A stretch of DNA of 64,000 nucleotides from Rhododendron vialii (GCF_030253575.1 NC_080557.1:37854001-37918000), one strand, 5' to 3'; positions 20,457-33,690 are shown, counted from the first letter of the stretch. The notes: generated from the letters alone by a model not told the origin. Numbers and translations: made by a program.

Positions 20457-23400
20457 TCAAAACTCAGCCACTTCTGTACGATCGAAATAGCAACCAGTAG
20501 GACCTCCCTCAGGTAAAAGAGCCAACATGACCGGTCCTTCTGCTCCCTCTTCCAGTGTCATTGTCCCCGTATGCCAATTTATGTCTGTTTTAACGTATCC
20601 AGGATGGACGCAGTTTATTCGAAGGTTGGGGTACCTCTTGGCGACAAGTCTCGTATAGGCGTTGAGTGCGGCCTTGGATATGCTATAAGCAGGAAGCATT
20701 TTCTGCCATCCGTTGGCTTCGAGCGCGTCTTGTTTCAGATCATGCAAAAACTTTACTACAATCCTGTCAATTTTCTCTTCAGTTAGAGTGTCTAGATCCC
20801 CAAGTTGTTCTCTGATATGCTCGTTAGGAATCCGCTGCACAGGAGAAAGATAGGAGATGCAAATTACATATATGTCTTCTGCAGTAGTCTATAATCGCAT
20901 TGGAAAATAGGAGGTGACAATCAGAATTGCTTAAGTGCTACATTATATTTGAAACCCTATATCCGTCCAACTTCCAAATTGTTTGTAGATACTCAAGTTC
21001 AACAAACAATAATGAAATGAAGAAGCTACAGAGTTTTTTCTTGGCTTCCTTGTGCTTTCCCTTCCCTTGATAAATCTCTCTACCAATACCCCTGAACCAA
21101 AAGCAGCCTATAAGTGTCTCACGTAGCGTGTCCTATGTGTGTCTGGACTCCGGACTGTTTTGCAATGAAAACCACCAATAAGAAGTCATGTTTAGAGAGT
21201 ATCTGACACGTGCAAGAGCATCTCCAACGAATACTGTTCTAGATGCAGCTGAACATGAATGGGGCGCTACAAGGTGTATCGCTGCTTCTCTGTTCAAAAA
21301 GATTGTACGCAATTTTTGCATCATTTCTAGTAACGACAGCCCTGTAACTAATTTAGTAAATACGGGGAATTATCTTTGATGATGACAATGATGATGTTGT
21401 TCTTTTATTTATTTTGCTGACGTTGGTCTGGGAACCACTAATCTCCTGGGTAGGTATTCCTATCTTACATCAGCCTGAAGCCATGGAGGTAACAACCTCA
21501 AGGGAGTGAGGAGCAAAATTAACCATTGGCTCACTAGCAACAATGACCATCTTCTGCTTACCATTAACTCGCCACGGAGGGAAGAGACGTTGACAATATT
21601 TGCTCCTGAAGGAGAAAGCTGCAGCAGTGGAAGAAGAGCCTCCGTTACTCTCTTGCAGCCATAGTAGTTGGTACTCAAGCATTCTTCTGCCTTCTCGTTG
21701 GTTGTTTTAATCGCACTCTGAACCAAGTCGGTAGCCTTGCCTGAGAGCTGTGGAAAGTATTACATTCTAGCTGGTCTTTATAAAAGCACGAAAGATCAAA
21801 AATTAAAATTACAGCTTACCCAAGAGGAAGAATCTATATTTAAGGCCCTTAAGGCATCTTGATCAGTTACCACTCCAGAAACTCCAGCATTGTTTACCTA
21901 CAGTCAGTGTTAGTTACCTTCTTGGCAACAGGAGAAACATGCAGTGAAAGTAAGGCATCCAATCTGCTTAGTCATTTGAGAATGCAGGAATCAATATAGC
22001 AAGCCTGTTTGCATCTCCATGACATTGGGTAATGCACGCGATGACAAATCTTTAGAGGGAGTACGTAAAGAAGAATTCATGTCGAGATGCTCGAAAGTGC
22101 AAAGACATATATAGACATGCCTAATGTTCATAAGCGCCAAGTAGTGTCAATCTGTTTATGGGGTATTCACCATGGTCCCTCCATCCAGAGCATGAAAACA
22201 TGGAGTCCAAGGTTGGTGTCAGTTTTATACGAGTATCTGCTAAGAAAGAAACATTTTTTATTTTATTTTTATTTCCAGTACATATATTTTAGTATGAATA
22301 GCCACTGGAGATTGAAGTCAACAGCAGTTATTTTTTAGACATACAAATAAGTAATATGCCAACACAAAGAACTATCAAAAAATTTCAGTTTGTTTTTTGT
22401 CTATTGTCTTCTGATGACTATTGAGCGGATTCATCACCCCAACAGAAGGTTCCTGCAACATAGTTCTATCCACTGTGATTTTTATACATTAGGAAGTTGC
22501 TTTAATGACTCAACGTTGTGCAATTTCATACATGGAAGCACTCACTTGTACAGCCAGGCATGCATACTGCAGATTGTAATTGTATTTCAGAATATCAATT
22601 CCACCACACCGGAGTAAACAAACTAGATTCAGAATGTCAATTCAATACTAATTGACAAGAGAGATCGCTGTTTACATAGAAGGAAAAAAGGATTGGGCTT
22701 GTCTACAGTCCAAAAAATGAATTGTGTGGTACACTTGGCAAATTGTGGGCCCACCCCAGGCCGTTCTCGGTGAGCCGAATTTCGTCTTGTAGGGTCTATA
22801 AGAAGATCAGTTGTGCAAATGATGATGGGTGGGACCGGGATTACTCATCCGGGCACAAAATCATCCACCCACCTAAGACCCCATCCAATCGGGCTCTTCC
22901 GCATGGATGGTATTGCCAGCAGGTTCCACAAGAGTACAAGATGAACGGTTCGGAGCACACATGACTCAAGTACTCAAGAGCATGCCTTAAAAGAATACAG
23001 CCTAAATGGCACCTAAGTTCTAGACCAGCACTTGCTTGAAGTTTTCCCTTGGTCCAAGCAGTTGTGCAAATACCATTATCTCCTACTAGGAACAAAAAAG
23101 GAAAAAAATCAAACAAAAAAAGGAAAGAGAAAAAATAGAAGGGAAGACAAAGTATATCTTACCAATATATCAAGCCTTCCAAATTGGTTTTCCATAAACT
23201 CAGCCAAGGATGCAATACTTTCTGGGCTTTGAACATCAAGTTGATGAAAACATACATTAAACAACCCCAACTTCTGAAGTGAGGCTACAGCCTCCGTACC
23301 CCTCTTCTCATCCCTGGCTGTTAACACAACCATCACACCAGACTTCGCCAATTGACGAACAGTCTCAAGGCCAATACCCTTGTTCGCCCCTGTAACCACC

Positions 23401-23551
23401 GCATACCTATAACCACCACCACACAAATTGAAATGAACATAGTCACCTGAATTGTATTGTTTCTATTGAGTGACAGGGAAAAAAACTTGACATTGATGCA
23501 CTAGTTGGCAGTTGCTCACCTCTCTAATTTCTTGTTTCCGCTTGTTGCCAT
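20457..23551 (-). CDS. Short-chain dehydrogenase/reductase (carbonyl reductase type)
   Basis: Complete NAD(P)-dependent SDR of the plant neomenthol dehydrogenase / salutaridine reductase-like group. The exact substrate cannot be read from the sequence. Five minus-strand exons join in frame: 23551-23520, 23406-23163, 21897-21820, 21747-21562, 20834-20457, for 305 residues. Visible motifs are the cofactor glycine motif TGANKGIG (about residues 16-23), the NNAG motif (94-97), the catalytic Ser in NVSSLRG (173/174), and YSISK with Tyr230 and Lys234. The length and the insert before the YxxxK motif (IPNEHIREQLGDLD) are typical of this monomeric subgroup. A second in-frame ATG lies 18 codons upstream at 23605 in the same possible exon, so a 323-residue product is possible. 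All catalytic residues are intact. The gene converges with SERRATE. Confidence 0.93.
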
Positions 23552-24306
23552 ATTCACAACCCCTTGACCATGTGATGAGCCTATTTCTGGGTTTGTCGCT
23601 TTCATCCTGAACCTGTTGAGCTAGGATCATTAGCAAATCCTTGACAGAATCTATTATACGTTGGTAAATCATCAGTTCCAATTGTCGTCCGCGTTTGCTT
23701 GTCATTTAGTATGCCACACACAATGAATGAGACCATTTACGTGACATTAGAAGCACTGGTAAACTCAGAAAGTCATGTGGACCAAATTCATGAATGGTAT
23801 GCTCACACCTTTAAATCCTTAGGATTAGTTAAGGTCGTGAAAATGACCCCATGGAGAAAACATCAGGATTAGTTAAGGTCGATAGAAAGGTGGGGGATTC
23901 ACATAGAGCTTAACACGTAGTATATGTAAAGATGGAGACAGATAGAGCTGCAAACCTGAAGAAGGGGTTTTGAGACGGAAATAGGCGGGAAGGAGGGACC
24001 GAAAGAGAAGATCGGATTTGATGAAGACGTGGATTGTACTGTAGTGGTAGTAGCAAAGCTGTTTGTTGAAGTTGGTGAGGTGAAGGGATGAAGAGGAAGA
24101 AGCAGCAGCCACATAGAAAAGGGTACTCCAACTGGGTCTGGTCCTCTGGTAATTGGTTAAACAAAACAAAGATGCCATGGACGCGCACATGAGTATACAG
24201 ATCTGGGTACGCTTTTTTTAGTATTTGTTTATTCCGCAGCACCGAAAGAAGAGCATACAGATCAGAAAGTCTACCCCAACTCACGTCCCCCGACGGTATT
24301 CACATG
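23552..24306 (-). promoter_or_regulatory. 5' flank/leader of the SDR gene
   Basis: Minus-strand sequence upstream of the reductase. An acceptor-like ttcag lies just before the upstream ATG at 23605, and a Ser/Thr-rich open stretch occurs at about 23930-24170 on the same strand, followed by a plausible donor. Joining these does not keep the reductase frame, so I read this as 5' UTR and promoter and not as a transit peptide exon. Confidence 0.4.
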
Positions 24307-24314
24307 CATACGAG

Positions 24315-25292
24315 TAGGAGTGGCAAACGGGCGGGTTTGGGTCAAATTGGATAAGTTGTTAGTGGGTTGGGTCTTTAATGGGTCATTGACCCATTTAGAC
24401 CCATTAACTATGAGTCTAATTACCCATACCCAACCCGACCCATTTATTTTAAAGCAAACCCGACCCGCCCATTAACCTAATTACATATAAACTAAAAATT
24501 ATGATCGAAAAATTAGAAAAGTAAAAAAAAATTATGATCGAAACTCATAAATTTTTTCAAAAAGACGAGAATAAGTAATTTTTTTTGTCTTATTGATTTT
24601 TTTTTGTCTTTATTCAAAAAATTATAAGTTTCGATTAAATTTTTTTACTTTTCTGATTCCTCTCATCAAAACAAATTAATAAGTCACAAAAATATGACAC
24701 AAAACAAAAAAAATACAAAAAAAAATTGAATAAGGACAAAAAAATAAGTCAATTTTTTAATCCAAACCCTTTGCGGGACTACCATGAGAGAAATTTATTC
24801 ACGGCGGAGCACAATTTCACGGGTCCATTCGCGCAATTAATGGATGAGATGTGTTTTCAATTTTGACTGGTCAAAATAATTGTTACCGGTCACAATTAAT
24901 TTTTAATTCGGACCATTCAAAATATTTTTGAACCCGTGTGATGTAGCACAAAACAATTGAATAAAAGAGGGAGAAGGCCATGCTTCTGTGTGGTGGGGGG
25001 CGCGCAGGGGGGAGAGAGAGAGGGAAAATGCCATGCTCCTGGGGGGGGGGGTTGGGGGGAGAGAGAGATGGAATTTGGGACCAATTAAGAGATGAAATTT
25101 GGTGGGTTACTTTCATTGCTCATTGGGTCATTTAAATTGACCCAATTAATGCCCAATTATGACCCAATTAATAATGGGTTAGTTGGGTTTGAACCCATTC
25201 TTACCCAACTAATAAATGGGTTGGGTTGGGTCTATTTTCTAATTGATGGGTCTGGGTTTGTTAATGGGTCTGGATTCAATTTGCCACCCCTA
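24315..25292. mobile_element. hAT-type MITE, 978 bp, with 8-bp target repeat
   Basis: The ends TAGGAGTGGCAAAC (24315) and the inverse of TAGGGGTGGCAAA (ending at 25292) are flanked by a perfect 8-bp direct repeat CATACGAG (24307-24314 and 25293-25300), the length left by hAT transposases. The interior has ggtttggg / gacccatt words in both orientations, an AT-rich hairpin near 24500-24640, and no coding frame. It is non-autonomous. Confidence 0.85.
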
Positions 25293-25300
25293 CATACGAG

Positions 25301-26533
25301 GATTGAAAAAGATGGTCTTCCCTCTTTTTGAGTTTTTTTAATGAATTTTTTCCAATTTGGGTGTACGTTTTATAATTTTTTCGATTTCGAGACGCAAAAT
25401 ATGATGTAAAAATTTGATCAAAATCTTGAAGACTATTCTGGAGAAAGTGATTCGGAGTGACGACCATGTGCTCATGTCAGCTGTTTCTTCTGTGTGGTAT
25501 ATGTTTATTTATTTACTTTTGTGTGATGTAATATAAAGTGTGAAGTGAAATAAAACTAAAGTAGTGCTTTACTTTTAGTCATGTCATCCTTTTCGGAATG
25601 GGTGAATTATATGTGTCACAGGTAAAATAGTAAGTCCAATTATGAGTACCACCTACCTGAGTATTGTCATGTAGTAAGTATGTAGGTATGATGTAGTACT
25701 GATGTAAGCTAAAAACTAAGAACAATAGCAATATTGGTGTGTGATGTAAGCAAGAAGATATTTTTGTTTGTGTTTTCTCCTCCTTAACGCCTATAACGGA
25801 GGGCACCCTTTTTTTTTGTAAGAACCAAGTTAGTGTGTTTTCAATAATATATCTCTGTTGTGTTATCTCTATTGCTCTCTCTTGATCTTGACCTACTTTG
25901 TGTTTATACCCACTTCGTGTCTGTTCAATTTAGTAAAAATTAGAAGAAAACAACTAAAAGAAAAATATCGTACAGTCCTGTGGTGGCAAACTTAAGCGGC
26001 GCGCACACGGGAAACATTAGAACTTCAGGACGTGTACAAGGCGCACAAATAATGGTTAATCACTTTGTCGAGATTGGAAAACTTGCGGTGACTGAAAAAT
26101 ACGAAAATGAAAACATATTTGGCGTACCCAGAAATGTACATTGCAAACCTAAGAAAGAAAAGTTTCCCATATTTGGGTAACATCTTGTTTGAAAAGAGCA
26201 GTAGTGCTATTTTCTCATGGAAACAGCAAAAGCACATTGTTTGAAACAAGAATCAATTGCTTGCATTGTCCTACCAATTCTGTCCACCCACTGAAGCCAC
26301 CCAAATTGAGTAAAATTGATTGCAGTTCTTTTGAGTACCAAAAAAACAGAGTAAAAAGCAAAGGGAACTCAAATACAAGTGTTATTGAAATATTCCAGCA
26401 GTCCCTCCCCGTTCGCGCTGAAAAGAAACAAATGGAAAGGAAGTCCAAAAATTCAATTATGTTTGTTTCGAGTTGGGGAGAATCTGCGGAGAATGACAAG
26501 CTACATAAAGCACAAACGTTCAGGGTGGCTCCA
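25301..26533. other. Intergenic and 3' UTR region of PAG1
   Basis: No gene recognised. The right end should contain the 3' UTR of the minus-strand proteasome gene. Open frames on both strands near 25980-26650 overlap the last PAG1 exon and are shadows. Confidence 0.55.
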
Positions 26534-29500
26534 TCAATCAGCATCCATTTCCTCCAAAGCGGCCTTCGCTGCAGACTTGGCCTCCTCCAAAAGCTCTTCC
26601 GGTACCTGAAAGAAAGGCACAACATCTATTCAACTACGACTATATAGTAGTGTTTAGCAAGTAATGTTGACCTTGGTCCTCCACATGAGAGACAGAGAGA
26701 AGTGGCAGGACGGAACCCCACCAAAGCCATTGACAGCCCACTGGGCGGCATTCAGCGCTGTCTCCGGCAGCCCAAACGTGCCAAAGCCTTTAAGGCTTTT
26801 GGCCTCTTTGAGAGAAGTAAGACAGAGAGACCAGAGTGTTTGAGACAGAGAGTTCATGTTTGTACTCCATTTCCATTTGAGTAAGAAATAGTGTTACTTC
26901 GTGGAGCGGGCATCCCGGCCACACCACGTAGCATCTCTGTGTCTGTTGGGTGTGTGAGTGACCAACAATCCAAACAAGCAAAACATGAGCATTGTCAATG
27001 ATGTCGAGCTACTACAAGTTCACCACCTAATGGTCAAAACTGAATGAACATGAAACTTGAAGCATTAACAGACATATGGGCTCCAAATTTCCTAAAGATC
27101 AATGTCATGAATTTTAGCCCAGATTGTGTTTCTCCCTCCAATAAAGAGGACCGTGGCAATGAATGAAGGACACAATCCCTGAGAAATGTGACCTTATCTG
27201 CCCAAAGAAGGTGGAGTGAGAGATTACCTTCTCGTGTTGACGCTTCGACTCGTCACAGACCCAGCTCATTTCCAATTCAAAAGCCTTGTCCTTAGCCTCA
27301 TCATGCACCTTATAAATGCTGCAGAACACAAATGACAGATTGCAACATAACACGGGATTATTATGCAGAGTAACAGCGTCCATGACAGGGAAGAAAATGA
27401 CCAAAATGCTACTCTGCCTATAAAATGTGGTATCTTGCGTTTAGCTATAGCATTTCTGGAAAACAAAAGGGTCGTTAAGCAAGTCCTATTTGTTTTAAAT
27501 AGTACTCAGGTTTCTTAGATGCTGAAACTAATTATCAGCTATCGTTCATACTTGTAGGCCGTAGCATCCTAGAGAGGAAAGTTAGATTTAAAGCAACATT
27601 CTTAGGTTATCATTGGGACCATAACCCTAAACCTAGGTCCAACTTCCGTTGCCAACACCTTGACTTACCCCATACCTGTCACTTGCAGAAGGTTAAATCC
27701 TTACAGGTATCCCAAAACCTTTCACGCCCTTGAGAAACCAAAGTGGGGAAAAAAAATCAACTGCTATAGTCCATGGTATCCGCCGTGAATGGCTCAAAAG
27801 AGTGTATAAAATAAAAATAAACACTGATCCGCAAATGCCACTCTACATTAGAAGTAATAAAATGCAAGAACAAGCAGCTTTAGCCTTGACAGACAAAAAG
27901 AGTTTACAGTAATAAACCAAATTAAGTAAAGAAAACATTTACAGTCGATAATGAAATGCAACATATGAGCTCCTGATGGAAGAAATTATCTTAGCAGGAT
28001 AGAAAGAAGAATCACTCACATCTTGGCTATTTCAATGACTCCTTGTCGACAGGTCATTTCAGAAAGCTTCAACTTTTCAATTTCCCTGTTTCGGCAATAC
28101 AACGAAGATTGCAAAACAAGTTAGCATCAGGTAATATGCAATAAATAAAATGCTAGAAGAAAAACATCACTCTTATGAGACTGATCAAACGTAAAAATAT
28201 CGAGACTAATAAATCTTGTCGACCTAGCTAAGTAATAGTTACCAAGTATCATAATGATAAATTGCATCAAAATCATACAGTCCCCTTCTACTAAGGGTAC
28301 CCTTAACTTGCTAAGTTAAGGACCTCATGAGTTTGACATTGTTCCCGATCAAATTTTGATAACACGAACTGGTCAATGTGTTTAAAACGTGATTTTAAAA
28401 GTACACGCGAGAAATCGGCAAAAAATATGACCGGAAAGGGCTTTGATCTGAGTAGTTTTTCATAAAAACGCTATAAATGCATTTTTATAAGAAATTGTTC
28501 GGATTAAGCCCTTCCCGGTCATATTTTTGCCGATTTCTCAAGGGTACCTTTAAAATCACGTTCTGCACACATTGAACAGTTCGGATCATCAAAATTTGAT
28601 TGGGAAAGTTTGATTGGGAAAGGGGAAGTCCTTAACAAGTTAAGGGCACCCTTAGTAGAAGCTTGGTGTGTGTGTGTGTGTGTATCATACAACACACAGT
28701 AATTCTCTTTGCTTTGGGATAGACACAATGCAAATGGAGTTTTTGGCAGTTGCTGCAGTTCTATATGAAGTAAAGAACAGTTTCTCAAAATGCATTTCCA
28801 ACTCGCATCTCCTTTCCTCCTTTTATGAAGCCAGGAAACAAATTCAAACATCTATTTGAAACCGTAGCTGCCAGCAGCGATGTTTCCCATGATAGTAAAA
28901 CTTTTACAAAATCAAAACTTGGAACTTTAAATTTTAAAGCTAAAAATGATCTCTCCGCTTGCAATCTATGTCTTTTCTAAATTTGAAATGTGAGAGGCCC
29001 AGAGAGGGCCTTTGATTTCTGGGGAAATTACCCGACAGGATCACTATTTATGAAAATGATGTCATACTGCATAATGTACTCTCATAACGAAAGGTTATAT
29101 ATAAGCATATGTATAATCACTTCTATAAGTTTCAGGAAATATCGTGTATTTAACAATGTACAAACATGAACATAATATCAGCTTCGCTGTTTACTTTCTT
29201 TCCTTTTTTCATTGTCACCATAAAGACGGTATTAATATGAAAATTAACGTTTTATGATAGTGAAAATAATTGACATAAAGATTCTTGAAAGAAATATCCC
29301 TGCCATGCCATGTAATTGGTAGATACCCCATGAATCATAGTTTGTCACAACGAAAGTTTTGTTATACGCGTGAGGAGTTGAGATTCTTCGCGATGGAGCA
29401 AGTTGTAATTCACTTACGTTTTGGCAGCCTGCTTTCCTTTCCCAATTGCAGCACCAAAGTACCTCTATCAACAATTTATTAGGCAACAAAATGAATCAGA

Positions 29501-32500
29501 GGACGTCCAGATGACGTAAAATAAAAGAAACAAGTCGATTGGGGTGTAGGTAGCACAGGAAAAGATAACTATAAGAATACACTCAACTGGGAACAAATTA
29601 AACTCACATATGAAATGCCAGAAGGTTCAATCATGTATAATTGTGGTCCTTCTCTGTCGTAGCCTCCAAGAATCACTCCACATCCAAATGGTCTGCCGCA
29701 TCAAACATTATTTTTTCAAGAAAGGCAGTAAAATTAGAGGAAAGAACAAAAGAGAAAAAAGAAGAAGAAGAAGATATGCTATAGTGCAAGGATAATGCTT
29801 CCCATACCTGAGCCACCAGTACAAGGTGCACAGATGCACATAACTGGCAACACGTCCAGCAAGTTCCTTCACAGGAATAGGTTCGCCATAGACACTGCAT
29901 AACCAGAACATGATGAAATCTAATTAACCGGAACATACAAAAGAAGATTTATAAATGTAAAAAAAATGTCATTTCAAAGCTGCCATTGAGCAAGGGGACA
30001 TCATTTAACCAAGTGTACTCAAGCAGTTTCTTGCGGAGAGAGATTGCTTACGCAGCACAAACAATAATGAGCCCTGACTCTATGTCTTACTTTTGAACTT
30101 CCACAAGCTAAAACAAGTTCCAAGGTGGACACAGGTTTTTCAAGCTTAAACTTTGCAAGAATAAAGCTTTTCCAGATAAATTATCCAATGCATATCAGCC
30201 TTTCCAGATACAAATTATCCAAAAGATATCAGCTAAAGTCATCATCCATAATACAAACCTTTCATAATTTGTTGCTTCAGACTTTGCTCGTGCAACGATT
30301 TGTCTGCCATCTGCTGCTAATCCAGCAACAGCCTACAGAAACAAACCAAAAATAAAACCAGAATCAGGTAAAAAAACATGGAGAGCTGCAGACAATCAGA
30401 CACATATATGAACTAAGTAGAAATGAGAAGGAAATGAAAAGCAGCAGAACATGGTAAATGTCATTTGGATTTCTAAAAAGTGGTGGTTGAAAATGCACTT
30501 TAAAACCAAGCTAACTGAAAGAGCATCACCGCAAAAATTCTTTACAAAGCGAAATAGACTTCAAGTTCAACTACACTGTCGTTTGCTGATTCCAATTTTT
30601 TATTTTCCACTATTTTGAATGCACAAAATGAATTCCCATGGGATGATTAATAAAATGTGTCAAGATCTTTTGTTGACATTTCGACAACTTACAAGGAACA
30701 ATCCTTCCAAAAAGAAAAAGTCGAGCTAAGGATAGGTATTGATGCCTTTCTATGACTCTCATCTGCACCAAATAAAAGATTTCACTCTTTTTCTAGTTTT
30801 TTTTCATTATCTTCTCAACAGGAACCAAATCACTTTCATCATCTTGGGTTGCATTACTCAAGACCTTGAACAATCTTGCCCATGTTGTATTACAGAGTAA
30901 CCACACCCCAGAAGGTGTGTGGTGGGAACAATCTCCTCACTACTAAAAAGGGTGCAAGAACCCAACCTAAGAAGTAGGTGGCATGACTAAATCAAACGAA
31001 ATAGGGAGAAAATTAAAACTTCACAGTAAGCACAGCCGGAATTCCACTAAACGCCCAAAAAACAACACTCCATGATAAAATATAAAATAACCAAAAATCT
31101 ACAAACACACACACACACACACAAATTTGTAACAACATTCAATAAGGAACAGCAAAGACAGGAGCTACCATGCCAGAATGACGGTGAGTGGCGTGAATTC
31201 TTCGATTTGAACCGGGTAACATCATCTTTGATGCTATGAGCTTCTCCACACCCTACAAGGTAAATCAGCTCACCACGTCAACTTACATCATTTTTCATAC
31301 TTAAATGCTCATACATATTTACAAACCCTAGAAACAAAATTACCTCAGGACATCAATTCAGATACAGAATCATTAAATGCTCATACATATTTACAAACCC
31401 TAGAAACGAAATTAGCTCACTACATCAACTCAGATACAGAATCATTCAGTACTTGCATCTCTTTTGATAACTGAGGTGTCTGGGCCAGCTTACGTGCACC
31501 TCAACTGATCCTGAGGACCAATCCCACCACCCACTTGCGGTGGTCCCAATTAAAGCCAAAGCAAAGCTCTATATGGACTGATCCCAAAATGAGTCGATAG
31601 TGCCTAAGAGGTTTCGAACCTGAGACCTAGAGCAGATCCCTAAGCCTCATTAGGCCAATGGTAGTTGTCAAAGGCGAGCCTAGGCGCAAGGCGAGGCAGG
31701 GCGCACCCCCAGCGCTTTGCTGACCCTAGGCGAGGCAACTTGAAAAAGGCAAGCAAAAAGTGCAAAAAAACACACTTCTTTCAAATTGATCAAAAAAACT
31801 CTCTTTCTTTCAAAAAGAACGCAAAAAACGCACAAAAGAGCGAGCTTTTTTTAAAAAACGCACATAATACAATTATTTTCAGAAATAAATATTTTTTCGC
31901 ATAGGTGCACCTTTCTTCAAAAAGGCACCTGCCTCTCGCAACAGAACTTTGCGCCTCGGTGCATCTTTCGCCCTTGACAACTATGGGCCAACCCCTGGGT
32001 TTATTATTCATACACTTATATTAAATTTTAGGATGGATAGGGATAGTGGGGCGGTGTCGTGGTGGTTATCATAGGTGGTTATAGTTCGATTAGTCCATAT
32101 CAATTATTTAACGAGAAGTTAAAAATAGTCATAAATACTTAATCTTTAGAGGGGAAATTTTGGAAATCATTTTAGTGATGGGGCATGTTTGGGAGACACC
32201 AAACCAGTGCTATCCCTTTGTATCTTAGAATAGATGTCACATGTGTACGTATATTTTTATAAACCCTAGAAACGAAATCAGCTCACTACATCAATTCAGA
32301 CACGGAATTCATACTTTCCATGTACATCTATCATTATCAAAACCCTAGAAGAGAAAAAAGGGCACTTTACCATGACAACCCCGTCCTTGCATTTTATGCC
32401 GACGACAGTCCTGTGAAGGAAACGAAACCAATTCAAACAACAGAACACGATCAAGCACTGAGAATCGGAATTAAAAAAAGAAGAGAAAAGAAAAGAGCGT

Positions 32501-32621
32501 GAGTGGAAACAACAGACCCGCTGTTGTCGACGGCCTTGGCGGCGTACTCGATCTGGAAGACGCGGCCGTCGGGGGAGAAGGTGGTGACGGAGAGATCGTA
32601 GCCTGTTCCTATGCTGCTCAT
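26534..32621 (-). CDS. PAG1: 20S proteasome alpha-7 subunit (alpha type-3)
   Basis: Complete alpha-7 subunit of the 20S proteasome outer ring (cytosol and nucleus); structural, without catalytic threonine. Ten minus-strand exons join in frame: 32621-32518, 32410-32371, 31252-31169, 30332-30259, 29894-29808, 29692-29608, 29464-29418, 28085-28020, 27318-27228, 26605-26534. The product is 249 residues, the same length as Arabidopsis PAG1. The N-terminus carries the alpha-subunit signature [40 protein letters not shown], the [13 protein letters not shown] segment and an acidic tail ending EEMDAD are all family-typical. The ATG at 32621 is the only sensible start. Introns hold a SINE-like repeat and two MITEs but exons are intact. 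Confidence 0.97.
28288..28658. mobile_element. Foldback MITE in PAG1 intron 7
   Basis: The end ctactaagggtacccttaac pairs with the inverse of gttaagggcacccttagtag at 28658. The inner words cgagaaatcggcaaaaaata and the complement of tatttttgccgatttctc pair across the element. It is about 370 bp and non-coding. Its interior is clearly the same family as the element at 50966-51326 (shared gaccgg(g)aagggctt and cgttctgcacacattgaac). Confidence 0.8.
31485..31625 (-). mobile_element. SINE-like repeat in PAG1 intron 2
   Basis: On the minus strand the sequence caggttcgaaacc-like at about 31613-31625 matches a pol III B box, and the other end (gggccagcttacgtgcacct at 31483) resembles the 3' part of Au-type plant SINEs. 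Orientation and family are inferred; ends and target duplication were not resolved. Confidence 0.45.
31655..31985. mobile_element. MITE in PAG1 intron 2
   Basis: The left end gtagttgtcaaaggcgagcc pairs with the inverse of ttcgcccttgacaactatg at the right end. The interior has gcgaggc / gcgcctcg words in both orientations and A-rich filler. About 330 bp, non-coding; family unassigned, possibly hAT-like. Confidence 0.6.
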
Positions 32622-32866
32622 TGTTCTGCTTCGATTTTTGTTTCTCGTAGATTTGATGTTTCGGAGCGAGAGAGTTTGGACAGTGTGTTTTCTTTCGACC
32701 CAAATATAAAGAAGTCCTTCCAGTGTATTTCTTGAATGTGAAGAAAGGAAGGTGGGGGACCGTGGGGTCCCTTAATTTGGACTTATTTACAACTAGGTCC
32801 TCGAGGATGTTGTTTTAACCATGCCAGACCCGTTAAGTAGAAGAGTCAAATGCCTATGAATCGGGG

Positions 32867-33074
32867 CTGCAAACGAGCCAGAAATTTGAGCTCGACTCGA
32901 GCCTTAGTGACTCGAACCCTTGACGAATTGAGTTTAGTCATTAACTAAATGAGTTTTTTTAATCGAGTTGAACCTCCCTTAACAAGCGAGCTTTTGTTGA
33001 ACGAGCTGAGCTTATCAAAAGAGATGAAAATTCGACCTAACTCGTGAGCTACTTGGTGCATTTACAACCCTACC
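32867..33074. mobile_element. MITE, ggggctgcaaacgagcc family
   Basis: The left end ggggctgcaaacgagcc pairs with the inverse of gtgcatttacaaccct at 33074; the interior is rich in gagctcgactcgag words. About 208 bp. A cctatga word lies near each end, which may be a decayed target duplication. Related to the element at 8340. Confidence 0.6.
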
Positions 33075-33089
33075 TATGATACCTGGGTC

Positions 33090-33690
33090 ATTGGGAGTGC
33101 AACAAATCCGCCAACCCAACCCGCACCGATCCAACCAGAAATCATGGGGTTAAAATCACGAGCGGGTTGATTTGGTTGGGCCAAACAAAAATTTTGAGCG
33201 GGTCATTTTGTGTGCGGGTAGAATTTCTCCAAACCGCCTTTAATCCGATCCACCCCACTAAATTTAGATACATAAAAAATAATAACAAATAAAATACTAT
33301 CATATAGTAAATGTTGAGGTGCACCCTACCGCACTTGATTTACCATAGGTACCCCACGGTCCCCACCTATGGTTTTGTATGGATTATTGGAGTACTAGTT
33401 TTATGTTACTGGTTTTTTTATGAACTATTATGTGGTCTATGTTGCTCATTACTTATTACTAATTTTTGTTGGTGGTAATTTCATTATTTGCTCAAATAGT
33501 GAAGTTTGTTTTCAATATGCTCTACCCACCGAACCCGTGAGTCGAAACCGCCAAAAAAAAACCAACCCTCCGGTTTTAAGATGGTGATGGGTTGGCAGCG
33601 GATTAAAAAGCTGTCAGACTCACAAAGTGTGGGGTGGTTGAAAAATACACCATAAACCCGCCCATCCCGACCCATGCACACCCCTACCTA
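33090..33690. mobile_element. Probable hAT-like MITE, 600 bp
   Basis: The left end (ggagtgcaacaaatccgcc) and right end (gacccatgcacacccct) are imperfect inverse copies. The interior has gcgggttg / caacccgc words in both orientations. No coding frame of interest. Confidence 0.45.

Noticed and set aside
23873..24190. Transit-peptide exon for the SDR
   Set aside because: The MASLFCLTNY-type frame does not join in phase to the reductase through any splice pair I could find.
26189..26647. Gene overlapping the PAG1 3' end on the plus strand
   Set aside because: It is antisense to the last PAG1 exon and UTR and has no domain.
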